Source: Syntrophomonas sp. UBA5314 | Lineage (GTDB): Bacteria > Bacillota > Syntrophomonadia > Syntrophomonadales > Syntrophomonadaceae | NCBI GenBank assembly: GCA_002410325.1 | Contig: DHRK01000060.1 | Location: forward strand, 33,012-97,011 | DNA length: 64,000 bases | Direction of reading: 5' to 3' | Position numbers and translations under genes: made by a program | The notes under the pieces: model-generated | What the model was told of the DNA's origin: nothing | The model's database searches: none | Seen by the model: only the letters and a program-made list of their open reading frames with translations | Shown here: one piece after another, positions 8,153 through 15,960 of the stretch | Layout of the letters: every line of letters starts with the position of its first letter | Numbering within the stretch: position 1 is the stretch's first letter

Positions 8153-8932
8153 TCAGGCCTCGCTGACTTCTTCTTTCCAGCGCGTAATATGCTTTTCGAA
8201 GGCTACCAAAATATAATTGACCAGAACCCCCAGCATAATCAGTGCTAAGATGCCGCAATACATTTCGGCGATCTGCAAATTGGCCTCGGAAAAAAAGACT
8301 AAATGGCCCAAGCCGCGGCTGGCCCCCATCATTTCAGCCGCCACCAGGATAATAATGGATCGGGAGGCGCTGAGCCTAATGCCGGTAAAAATGGTGGGAA
8401 AAGCAGCCGGCAGAATCACCCGGAAAAAGAGAACCGGTTTAGAGGCCCCCATGGAACGGGCCGATTTTATCAGTAACGGGTCAACCTCCCTGACCCCCTC
8501 TATGGTGTTGATCAAAACCGGCCAGACCGCTCCCCAGAATATAATCACCACCTTGGACGACTCCCCCAGCCCGAATATCAGTATAAAAAGCGGGTACAAG
8601 GCCAGGGCGGCTGTGTTTCGAAAGAGCTGCAGCAGCGGGTCCAGAATTCGCTCGGCTTTTTCCGACCAGGCCAGCAGAAAACCTAGAGGGACCGCAACGA
8701 CTACCGATAGAGCAAAGCCCCCGAAGGCTCTTTCCAGACTGATGAATAAATCTTCCATTAATTCGCCGGAGCTTAAGAGCTCTCCCAATTTGACGAGTAC
8801 GATACTAAAGGGAGGCAGGATGTCATTGGACACCAATCCAATTCTGGGCGCCATTTCCCATACCGCCAATATGATAAAAATGATCATGGTTCTCTCCAAC
8901 GTTTCACCGAGCCGATTCATCCAGTTGTTCAT
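8153..8932 (-). CDS. ABC transporter permease, SsuC/TauC family
   Basis: A 259-residue inner-membrane permease of the nitrate/sulfonate/taurine importer family, with about six membrane segments. The EAA loop for ATPase contact is the segment IKSARSMGASKPVLFFRVILP. ATG 8932 follows GGGGAGGAG closely; an upstream in-frame start at 9010 has no site. The binding-protein gene ends 43 bases upstream. No ATPase gene accompanies the operon. Together with the second permease at 10016-10831 it may form a heterodimeric channel. The substrate is unknown; the family usually carries small anions or organosulfur and heterocyclic compounds. Confidence 0.88.
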   Translation of the reverse strand: MNNWMNRLGETLERTMIIFIILAVWEMAPRIGLVSNDILPPFSIVLVKLGELLSSGELMEDLFISLERAFGGFALSVVVAVPLGFLLAWSEKAERILDPLLQLFRNTAALALYPLFILIFGLGESSKVVIIFWGAVWPVLINTIEGVREVDPLLIKSARSMGASKPVLFFRVILPAAFPTIFTGIRLSASRSIIILVAAEMMGASRGLGHLVFFSEANLQIAEMYCGILALIMLGVLVNYILVAFEKHITRWKEEVSEA

Positions 8933-8975
8933 AATCTCCTCCCCTAATAATAGCCAGCCTTTACGCGCAAGATAA

Positions 8976-9989
8976 TCAAGTCCCGGCGGAAGCCAGTTTA
9001 TTGAACTCATTGGTATAAATCTTATCCGGGGTAAGACCCGGCTTGATTTCGCCGAACTGCTCCAGAAGTTCTATCCAGACCTGCACCGTTTCCGGTTTTA
9101 TCACGGCATTTTGCGCATAATTGGCCGCCCTTACGCGAATGGGATCCACATTGCCCCACTTGGCTGTAATTTCCGCCGCCTTTTCCCTGTTCGCATTGAC
9201 CCAGTTGTTGGTTTTGGCAATCACCCGGACATAGCGCTCTACCACATCAGGATGCTCGCTGATAAATTTCTCCGAAAAGTAATGGGGCGTGGCGCCGCCT
9301 ATGGTCTCCCAGACGTCATAATCGGTAAAAAGCAAATCGTATTTGCCTTGCTCAGCCACCCAGACCTGATCCTTGTGGATACCTGCCACATCCACCTGCC
9401 CCTGCTCAAGGGCTTGCAGCAGTTTGGTTTCACTGGGTAAAATAATGATTTCAAATTTTCCTTTGGGATTATCAATGCCGTTTTTCTGCAGCCAGGCATA
9501 GGGGGTATACTCATTGCACCCTCCGTAGGCGGTCAGGCCTACTTTTTTGCCGACTACATCCTGGGCTGATTGAATAGCACTGCCTTTGGCAGTGACATAG
9601 CACATGTGGGGAAAGTCCTTCAGGGTTTCGGTGGCAGCGGCCACGGCCTTAACCTTGGCACCGGCGTTGATCCCGGCGATGGTCCGGTTAACATGGGCGC
9701 CACCTACATCAATTTTTCCTGACACAACCGAGGCCAGAATTTCTCCTGACGGGACCACTCCCACATCTTCAAAGGCCAGGTTCTCTTCTCTGGCAAAGCC
9801 CATTTCTTCAGCCACCCAAAAGACATTGACCGAAGTGATGTCGGCGTTGTGGTAGACTTTTAGCGTAAAAGGCTCATTCGGATTGCCTCCCTCTGCGGAC
9901 TTATTTTTCGCCGAGCACCCGCTAACCAGTACTAAGCTCCATAAAACCGCTATCATGACTGCCAACTTTTTTACCATCGCTTTGTTCAT
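8976..9989 (-). CDS. ABC transporter substrate-binding lipoprotein, SsuA/TauA/NMT1 family
   Basis: A 337-residue periplasmic-type binding protein anchored as a lipoprotein: a hydrophobic leader ends at the lipobox LVSGC with C25 as lipidation site. The body shows the NMT1/SsuA-like two-lobe fold, with FWVAEEMGFAREENL near the start, VVSGKIDVGGAHVNRTIAG in the first lobe and LPSETKLLQALEQGQVDVAG in the second. It lies between the two permease genes, so all three form one importer. The ligand cannot be read from sequence. The context of nitrogenase-like and double-cubane-type reductases suggests the ligand is what they reduce, and neighbouring sulfur genes make an organosulfur compound one candidate. 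Confidence 0.87.
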   Translation of the reverse strand: MNKAMVKKLAVMIAVLWSLVLVSGCSAKNKSAEGGNPNEPFTLKVYHNADITSVNVFWVAEEMGFAREENLAFEDVGVVPSGEILASVVSGKIDVGGAHVNRTIAGINAGAKVKAVAAATETLKDFPHMCYVTAKGSAIQSAQDVVGKKVGLTAYGGCNEYTPYAWLQKNGIDNPKGKFEIIILPSETKLLQALEQGQVDVAGIHKDQVWVAEQGKYDLLFTDYDVWETIGGATPHYFSEKFISEHPDVVERYVRVIAKTNNWVNANREKAAEITAKWGNVDPIRVRAANYAQNAVIKPETVQVWIELLEQFGEIKPGLTPDKIYTNEFNKLASAGT

Positions 9990-10015
9990 TCCCTTACACC
10001 CTTTCCTATATTCTG

Positions 10016-10831
10016 CTATGCTTTAATCGGTTTCTCTTTCCAGAAGGTGACGCGTCTTTCCAGGCGAACCAGGAGAAAATTAACGATGGCGCCTATAACG
10101 GCAATCGTGATGATCCCCCCATACATTTCCGGAATGGCATATCTTTCCTGATAATAGAAAATCATAAAACCCAGTCCCCGGTTGGCGCCCAGCATCTCGG
10201 AAGCCACCAGAATCAATAAAGCGGTAGCGGCGCTAAGCCGTAAACCTGCCACAATGGAAGGCAGGGCCATGGGAAAAAGCACTTTGAAGAAGAGACCCGG
10301 CTTTGATATCCCCATGGAACGGGCCAGTTTAACCAGCTGGGGATCAACATTTTTTACTCCGTTGATGGTATTTAAAAGGGTCGGCCAGGTGGCTCCCCAA
10401 ACGATGATGGCCACCTTGGAAAGCTCCCCTAATCCGAAAATTAAAATAAATACCGGATAAAGAGCCAGGGTGGAGGTATTACGACCGGCTTCCAGCACCA
10501 GTTCCATGATCCGTTCCACCCTTTTGTACCAGCCCATGATAAACCCCGTAAATACCGAAAAAATTACCGCCACCAGAAATCCTATCCCGGACCGCTGCAA
10601 GCTGCTCCCAATGTGCCGGAACATCTCTCCGGTTACAGACAGCTTTACCAGGCTTTCCACTACAGCGCTAAAAGGCGGCAATAAAAATGGATCCACCAGG
10701 CCTAAATCCGGCAGCGCTTCCCAGAGTAAAACAAAAACGATAATCGCAATAGATTTTTCAAAAGCCGAAACCAGTGGCTTCTTCTTTGAAGTTTGTATTT
10801 TGTCTATTGACAGAAGCGAATTCTCGGGCAA
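10016..10831 (-). CDS. ABC transporter permease, SsuC/TauC family (first gene of operon)
   Basis: A 271-residue paralogue of the permease at 8153-8932, with the same EAA loop (VKLARSMGISKPGLFFKVLFP). It is the first gene after the tandem leaders. The start is uncertain. TTG 10831 has no clear ribosome binding site. A strong AAAGGAG at about 10885-10891 is followed in frame only by CTG/ATT codons; the reading frame stays open from there (ELIPIFTREADDNPAV...). Either TTG 10831 is used, or translation begins upstream at a rare codon. Two different permeases and no ATPase in the operon is unusual; a truncated SsuB/TauB-like ATPase lies at 23.06-23.51 kb. Confidence 0.85.
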   Translation of the reverse strand: MPENSLLSIDKIQTSKKKPLVSAFEKSIAIIVFVLLWEALPDLGLVDPFLLPPFSAVVESLVKLSVTGEMFRHIGSSLQRSGIGFLVAVIFSVFTGFIMGWYKRVERIMELVLEAGRNTSTLALYPVFILIFGLGELSKVAIIVWGATWPTLLNTINGVKNVDPQLVKLARSMGISKPGLFFKVLFPMALPSIVAGLRLSAATALLILVASEMLGANRGLGFMIFYYQERYAIPEMYGGIITIAVIGAIVNFLLVRLERRVTFWKEKPIKA

Positions 10832-10909
10832 AGGAAAAGCAACTGCCGGGTTATCATCAGCTTCACGAGTAAAAATGGGAATCAGCTCCTTTCCATGGAC
10901 TTGGTTGAA

Positions 10910-10963
10910 TATGAAAGGCTGCGTGTGTTATAACAATCGCAGCCTTTAGTTATCTAATCAGCT
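10910..10963 (-). promoter_or_regulatory. Leader attenuator, copy 4 (proximal of tandem pair)
   Basis: Minus-strand GATTAGATAACTAAAGGC (10959-10942) overlaps a perfect 10-bp stem: AAAGGCTGCG at 10947-10938 pairs with CGCAGCCTTT at 10923-10914. The short hairpin is TTAG-ATAA-CTAA. Unlike copies 1-3 no long T-run follows, so this stem may be a weak terminator or act on translation. Confidence 0.65.
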
Positions 10964-10984
10964 CAATATGCAGGATATATATTA

Positions 10985-11050
10985 AAAAGAAAAAGTCCGT
11001 GGAACTGCCCTTGACAGTCTGTTCACGAACCTTTAGTTGCCTAATCAGTT
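10985..11050 (-). promoter_or_regulatory. Leader attenuator, copy 3 (distal of tandem pair)
   Basis: Minus-strand GATTAGGCAACTAAAGG (11046-11030) is followed by a stem formed by GGTTCGTGAAC (11031-11021) and GTTCCACGGAC (about 11005-10995, with bulges), then a long T-rich run to 10981. The short hairpin TTAG-GCAA-CTAA carries a GNRA-type loop. It lies about 25 nt upstream of copy 4, on the same transcript. Confidence 0.68.
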
Positions 11051-11069
11051 TCCTATTCAATTTAAATCG

Positions 11070-11102
11070 CGGCAGGAATTACCCTCTCAATAAATTGCCG
11101 AG
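11070..11102 (-). promoter_or_regulatory. Conserved leader hairpin with TTGARAGGG loop
   Basis: Minus-strand CGGC and GCCG arms enclose TTATTGAGAGGGTAA. The same sequence with A for G (TTATTGAAAGGGTAA) occurs in leader copy 2 at about 2893-2879, again inside a stem but with different flanking bases. Conservation of the loop with changing stem bases suggests RNA structure. It lies upstream of copy 3's GATTAG element but downstream of it in copy 2. Confidence 0.5.
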
Positions 11103-11110
11103 TATTCATA

Positions 11111-11150
11111 TATGATTTATATATTAAATGGGCTGTCAAGATTTTGTCAA
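11111..11150 (-). promoter_or_regulatory. Promoter region of the transporter/double-cubane operon
   Basis: Two overlapping TTGACA boxes occur on the minus strand (11150-11145 and 11139-11134), each followed at about 17 bases by an AT-rich -10 candidate (TTAATA or ATCATA). Transcripts starting near 11105 would have a leader of about 270 nt containing attenuators 3 and 4. Downstream to 11400 on the plus strand I see only the upstream region of the MFS gene. Confidence 0.45.
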
Positions 11151-11420
11151 TAGTTTTATATTTTTTAATGAAAGGTCTCGCGATCCGTTGAATGAGCGAT
11201 TCCATCAAAGTGGACTTGACATTATCATTATTCCTAGTAAACTGATATAAAATATAGGTTTATAAAAATATGTTTGTCTAAAGTTGACCGGAAAGACTGG
11301 AGGCTGGGCATAATGCCTGGCTTTTGCATTTGTAATGGATGATAAAGCCTTTATGCAAACCCCATTAAGCGTTAATTATTTTAGCTTGGCGGGGTAATTT
11401 TTAGAGTAGGTTGATTGAAA

Positions 11421-12692
11421 ATGGCAGAAGAAAAAACAATAAATACCAGCGGATTGTTTTCGGATAGATTTCTAGCCCTTGGGCATTCGAATTTTCGTTA
11501 TTTTCTCTCTGGTCAAAGCATTTCCCTTTTTGGCACCTGGATGCAAAGAACCGCTCAACAATGGCTGGTATATTCCCTGACCAATTCAGCCTGGCTGCTC
11601 GGATTACTAGGGGTTTGCCAGCAATTGCCGATGCTTTTCTTTTCTTTGATAAGCGGAGTATATGTAGATAAATATCCGAAAAAGAAGATCCTCTTGGTTA
11701 CCCAAACTCTGCAAATGCTGCAGGCCTTAATGCTGGCCGTCCTGGTATGGTTGGGGCTGGTTAAATACTGGCACGTCTTTATTTTAGCCAGTCTGTTAGG
11801 GCTCTCCAATACCTTTGACATGCCCACCCGACAGACTTTTTTCATAGAACTGGTGGGCCGGAAGGATTTGAAAAATGCCATCGGCCTTAATTCAACTGTT
11901 GAGAATATAGCACGAGTTGCCGGTCCGGCTCTGGCAGGTATCATCATGGCCCGTTTTGGGATTGCTCTCTGTTTCTTGCTCAATTCGCTAAGCTTTATTG
12001 CGGTAATATTCAGCCTAACCAGGATTAAGCACTATGCAGAGAATGTGCGAAGCAAACAGCAGAGGATAAGAGATGAAATAGTTGATGGCTTAAAATACAT
12101 AAAGCAGAATGAGAATATTTTTTACGCTATTTTAGTAACCGCGATTATCGGCACTTTCGCTATGAATACCAACGTTATTTTCCCGGTGCTGGCCAGGGTG
12201 GTGCATCATCAGGAAGCGCAGGGTTTCAGTTTCATGGTGTCCGCCATGGGAGTAGGAGCCCTGATCGGATCCCTGATTTTTGCGGCCCGTTCCCGCAACC
12301 AAACCCCGCGCAACGGCATCATTCTGAACGGGTTATTATTATCCGCCAGTCTCATTCTGACCGGTGTCGCCAGGAATTATTATTTAACTTTGGCGTTGAT
12401 AGCCCTAATTGGTGTGTTTAACATCATGTTTATGGCTACGGTCAATTCCACCCTGCAGTTGAAAGCCAGTGACAGCTTCCGGGGCCGCGTAATAAGCGTT
12501 TATTATCTAGTTCTAACCGGTTCTTCGCCCATTGGCAACTTTGCCACCGGTTATGTCGCCCAGCATTTAGGCCCGGCTAATAGCCTATACCTGGGCGGAT
12601 TGGTCAGCATCCTTTTAATAGCCGCGATATATTTCGGCGTTTATCGAAAGAATAAAACCCGGGATAAGTTGACTTCCTCTGCCGCTGGTTAG
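11421..12692 (+). CDS. MFS transporter, EntS/MFS_3-type exporter
   Basis: A 423-residue major facilitator protein with twelve predicted membrane segments. The MFS_3-type N-terminus is clear (FRYFLSGQSISLFGTWMQRTAQQWLVY), as is the loop after helix 2 (GVYVDKYPKKKIL). Members of this family export siderophores, drugs or metabolites. ATG 11421 was preferred over in-frame TTG 11415; a weak GTAGG precedes it. It is divergent from the transporter operon, sharing the 580-bp intergenic region, and convergent with CysE (22 bases apart). Whether it exports a product of the neighbouring system is unknown. Confidence 0.88.
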   Translation: MAEEKTINTSGLFSDRFLALGHSNFRYFLSGQSISLFGTWMQRTAQQWLVYSLTNSAWLLGLLGVCQQLPMLFFSLISGVYVDKYPKKKILLVTQTLQMLQALMLAVLVWLGLVKYWHVFILASLLGLSNTFDMPTRQTFFIELVGRKDLKNAIGLNSTVENIARVAGPALAGIIMARFGIALCFLLNSLSFIAVIFSLTRIKHYAENVRSKQQRIRDEIVDGLKYIKQNENIFYAILVTAIIGTFAMNTNVIFPVLARVVHHQEAQGFSFMVSAMGVGALIGSLIFAARSRNQTPRNGIILNGLLLSASLILTGVARNYYLTLALIALIGVFNIMFMATVNSTLQLKASDSFRGRVISVYYLVLTGSSPIGNFATGYVAQHLGPANSLYLGGLVSILLIAAIYFGVYRKNKTRDKLTSSAAG

Positions 12693-12713
12693 ACGAAAAG
12701 CGGGGATTAACGT

Positions 12714-13658
12714 TCATATTACCCAATCCCCAAAACCTTCTTGCTCGGTATCCTGGGTTTCCTGCCCCTTGTACATCAACTCCTGATTCTTGATGATCAC
12801 CCTGGTCCCACTGGAAACCGACTTGGTGATAAAGACGTTGCTGCCAATTACTACGCCTTTGCCAATGACCGTTTCTCCACCCAATATAGAAGCCCCCGAA
12901 TATACGGTAACATCATCTTCGATGGTTGGATGTCTTCTGGTCCCGCGTAGCAGCTGCCCTTCACGGGTAGATAAAGCACCCAGGGTAACTCCCTGATAAA
13001 GAGTAACGTTATTGCCTATTACCGTTGTTTCCCCGATTACTACTCCGGTGCCGTGATCGATAAAGAAGTTTTTGCCGATGGTAGCCCCGGGATTTATGTC
13101 GATTCCGGTACGGCTGTGCGCATACTCGGTCATAATCCTCGGTATCAGCGGGACTGACATCAGATAAAGTTCATGGGCCAGGCGATAAACCATGATGGCA
13201 AATAGCCCGGGATAGGAAAAAATTATATCATCCTTGCTCTCAGCAGCCGGATCGCCGTCAAAAGCAGCTTGAACGTCACAGGCCAGTGCATCTCGAATTT
13301 CAGGAATTTTGCTTAAAAAAGTACAGCTAATACCTTCGGCCCTATTTTGATGATCAAGCAATGGTTCTTGCTTTCTAAAGGCCTGATGTTTTAAGGCCAA
13401 AGCGATTTGTTGATGCAACTTTTCATGAATGTTTACCAAAAGATCGCCGATATGATATTCAATTGTGGATGTAACAAGACGCTGGCGCCCAAAATATTCA
13501 GGGAAGAGAATTTCTCTTAACATATTGATGATTTCGATAATCGTGTCTCGACGGGGAAGCGACCCCTTATCAAGGTTAATTGTCTCGGAGTGTTTCTTGT
13601 AACACGTTACATAACTTGATACAAGCTCGGCAATCTGATCCTGGAAATCCTTACTCAT
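12714..13658 (-). CDS. cysE: Serine O-acetyltransferase (EpsC/CysE type)
   Basis: Makes O-acetylserine from serine and acetyl-CoA, the first step of cysteine synthesis. The protein is 314 residues, with an alpha-helical N-terminal half and a left-handed beta-helix of hexapeptide repeats. The signature segment is near residues 190-225: GATIGKNFFIDHGTG and VVIGETTVIGNNVTLYQGVT, with the catalytic histidine in DHGTG. The N-terminal extension is longer than in E. coli CysE, as in the EpsC branch. It is last in a minus-strand run with cysK and two Cys/Met PLP enzymes. The start at 13658 is preceded by GAAGG. The 120-bp gap to cysK contains an inverted repeat. Confidence 0.93.
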   Translation of the reverse strand: MSKDFQDQIAELVSSYVTCYKKHSETINLDKGSLPRRDTIIEIINMLREILFPEYFGRQRLVTSTIEYHIGDLLVNIHEKLHQQIALALKHQAFRKQEPLLDHQNRAEGISCTFLSKIPEIRDALACDVQAAFDGDPAAESKDDIIFSYPGLFAIMVYRLAHELYLMSVPLIPRIMTEYAHSRTGIDINPGATIGKNFFIDHGTGVVIGETTVIGNNVTLYQGVTLGALSTREGQLLRGTRRHPTIEDDVTVYSGASILGGETVIGKGVVIGSNVFITKSVSSGTRVIIKNQELMYKGQETQDTEQEGFGDWVI

Positions 13659-13688
13659 AAGACAACCTTCTTTCTTCTTTTGTCAAAT

Positions 13689-13734
13689 AACTTTGCAGAC
13701 ACGTAAGTATTAAACCTCACTTGCCTGCAAAGTT
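13689..13734 (-). promoter_or_regulatory. Inverted repeat between cysK and cysE
   Basis: AACTTTGCA (13689-13697) and TGCAAAGTT (13726-13734) form perfect 9-bp arms with a 28-nt loop in the leader of cysE. There is no T-run after the stem on the minus strand beyond TTATTTG, so it may be an operator, mRNA-processing or weak attenuation site. No T-box or SAM-box consensus is seen. Confidence 0.4.
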
Positions 13735-13779
13735 GTGCTTGACTTTACAATTACCGGTATACTGAATTATTACTGGTGG

Positions 13780-14709
13780 CTACGCCTGAAACAATTCGGT
13801 GGAAAGGTATCTTTCTCCGGTATCGGGAAGCAAAGCCACTATAGTCTTACCCTTATTTTCAGGCCTTTTGGCAATTTGAGCGGCCGCATAGGCGGCTGCG
13901 CCTGAAGAAATGCCCACCAGCAATCCTTCGGTTTTGGACAGTAGGCGCGAAGTCTGAAAAGCATCCTCGTTTCTAACCTTAAATACTTCATCTAATATTT
14001 CGCGGTTTAATACATCGGGAATGAAATTAGCTCCTAGGCCCTGAATTTTATGCGGTCCGGCCTGTCCTCCGGAAAGCAGCGGCGAATCATTTGGTTCTAC
14101 GGCTATTATTTTAACGCCGGGCTTATTTTTCTTCAACACCTCTCCTACTCCGGTGATGGTACCGCCGGTTCCGACTCCAGCCACAAAAATATCAACCTGA
14201 CCTTCGGTTTCACGCCATATTTCCTGGGCGGTGGTGTCCCGATGTATAGCCGGGTTGGCCGGATTCTTAAACTGGTCGGGAATGAAGGAGTTGGGGGTGC
14301 TCGCTGCCAATTCCGCTGCAACCCGAAGAGCTCCGGCCATACCTTCCGGTCCCGGGGTGAGAACCAGCTCGGCTCCCAGGGCTTTTAAGAGGTTGCGGCG
14401 TTCAACACTAAAGGTTTCGGGCATGGTAAGAATAAGCCGGTAGCCCCGGGCGGCAGCCACAAATGCCAGGGCGATTCCCGTATTGCCGCTGGTGGGCTCG
14501 ATAATGACCGAGTCTTTATTGATCAGGCCTTTTTCTTCCGCATCCTTGATCATGGCAAGGCCAATCCGGTCTTTGACACTGCCGGCCGGATTAAAGTATT
14601 CCAGCTTACCCAGCAGCCTGGCTTCCAACTGGTGATAGGCAGCGTAGCTGGCTAGCTCTAGCAACGGAGTATTCCCAATCAGTTCGGTAAGATTTGACGC
14701 AATGGCCAC
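13780..14709 (-). CDS. cysK: Cysteine synthase A (O-acetylserine sulfhydrylase)
   Basis: PLP enzyme joining sulfide to O-acetylserine to make cysteine. The 309-residue protein has the PLP lysine in NPAGSVKDRIG, the substrate loop PTSGNTGIAL, and the phosphate-binding GVGTGGTITG loop. Start is GTG 14709 with GGAGGG 6 bases upstream. It lies between the Cys/Met PLP gene at 14778-15911 and cysE. In Bacillus, CysK with O-acetylserine also controls the Rrf2 repressor CymR; a CymR-like gene lies upstream here, so the same feedback is plausible but inferred. Confidence 0.94.
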   Translation of the reverse strand: MAIASNLTELIGNTPLLELASYAAYHQLEARLLGKLEYFNPAGSVKDRIGLAMIKDAEEKGLINKDSVIIEPTSGNTGIALAFVAAARGYRLILTMPETFSVERRNLLKALGAELVLTPGPEGMAGALRVAAELAASTPNSFIPDQFKNPANPAIHRDTTAQEIWRETEGQVDIFVAGVGTGGTITGVGEVLKKNKPGVKIIAVEPNDSPLLSGGQAGPHKIQGLGANFIPDVLNREILDEVFKVRNEDAFQTSRLLSKTEGLLVGISSGAAAYAAAQIAKRPENKGKTIVALLPDTGERYLSTELFQA

Positions 14710-14777
14710 TTAAATCCCTCCAATATATTCTAAATTAGCACCTTGGTTTTGGAGCTAACTATCGGCTTGCAGTACAA

Positions 14778-15911
14778 CTAAGACCAGGCCCGGGAAAAGT
14801 CTTCCATCAAGTCTTCAACATCCTCCAGCCCCACGGAAACCCGGATCAGAGTGTCGCTTATACCCAGGCGGGCACGTTCGGACTGTGGCATAGAAGCATG
14901 GGACATGGTAGCGGGATAGGATACGATAGTCTCTACTCCTCCCAGGCTTACCGCCACAGCGGCCAGGGTGACATTTTTCATAAACTTCCTGGCCACATCT
15001 ATCGAGCGGGTTTTAAAGGATAAAACCGCCCCCGGTCCGTCGGTTTGCCCGGCGTGTATATCAGCGCCCGGGTGACTGTTTAATCCCGGGTAATAGACGG
15101 TTTCAACCTGTTCCTGCCCGGCCAGCCACCGGGCCAGCTTTTGAGCGCCGGCCTGCTGATGATCCAGGCGGACTTTCAGGGTTTTTAGACCCCTTAAGAG
15201 CAGCCAGCTGTCCTGGGGACCTAAAACCGCTCCAAAACCATTTTGAACCGAGTATACTCTTCGGCCCAATGCTTCATCCTTTACTACGGCCAATCCTCCT
15301 ATTACATCACTGTGCCCGCCGATGAATTTGGTGGCGCTGTGGACCACGATGTCAGCGCCCAATTCCAGCGGCCGTTGCAGGTAGGGAGACATAAAAGTAT
15401 TATCGACAATGACTAGAAGTCCGTGCTCGCGGGCCAGGGTAATGGCTCCCCGCAGATCGGTTATTTTCATTAAGGGGTTGGAAGGGGTTTCTAAAAATAT
15501 AGCCCGGGTGTTCTCTTGGATGGCACTCGCCATGTGGCGGCAGTTGGCGGCGTTGACAAAGGTGCTTTCCAGTTTAAACCGCTTGAAAAGCGTGTTCAGA
15601 ATGCGAAAAGTACCGCCATAGACGTCTTCACATACCACGATATGGTCACCGGCTTCGAATATGGCCAGAACTGAGGAAGTGGCGGCCATGCCTGAAGCAA
15701 AAGCAAAGCCACGTTTTCCGCCTTCCAAAAGGGCGATGCTGTCTTCCAAAGCCTGGCGGGTAGGGTTGCCCGAGCGGGAATAATCATACCGGGGCGGGTT
15801 TTCTATATCAGGTTGATGATAAGTTGAAACTTGATAGATAGGGATACTGAGCGCTCCGGTTGGAGCGTCTATTTCATTGCCGTTATGAATCAACCTGGTT
15901 CCAAACCTCAT
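14778..15911 (-). CDS. Cys/Met metabolism PLP enzyme (cystathionine gamma-synthase/lyase family), copy 1
   Basis: A 377-residue fold-type I PLP enzyme. It shows YSRSGNPTR near residue 44, FASGMAATSSV, the PLP lysine in HSATKFIGGHSDV and the C-terminal LGGVETIVSYPATMSHASM. The family includes cystathionine gamma-synthase, cystathionine gamma-lyase (MccB), methionine gamma-lyase and O-acetylhomoserine sulfhydrylase; sequence alone does not choose. Placement before cysK and cysE suggests MccB/MetI-like interconversion of methionine and cysteine. It starts 50 bases after the stop of its paralogue at 15961-17100. Confidence 0.9.
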   Translation of the reverse strand: MRFGTRLIHNGNEIDAPTGALSIPIYQVSTYHQPDIENPPRYDYSRSGNPTRQALEDSIALLEGGKRGFAFASGMAATSSVLAIFEAGDHIVVCEDVYGGTFRILNTLFKRFKLESTFVNAANCRHMASAIQENTRAIFLETPSNPLMKITDLRGAITLAREHGLLVIVDNTFMSPYLQRPLELGADIVVHSATKFIGGHSDVIGGLAVVKDEALGRRVYSVQNGFGAVLGPQDSWLLLRGLKTLKVRLDHQQAGAQKLARWLAGQEQVETVYYPGLNSHPGADIHAGQTDGPGAVLSFKTRSIDVARKFMKNVTLAAVAVSLGGVETIVSYPATMSHASMPQSERARLGISDTLIRVSVGLEDVEDLMEDFSRAWS

Positions 15912-15960
15912 TTCATTTCTCCCTTCCCTGTCAAAAGCCCCATAGACTCGGTAGAACCGA

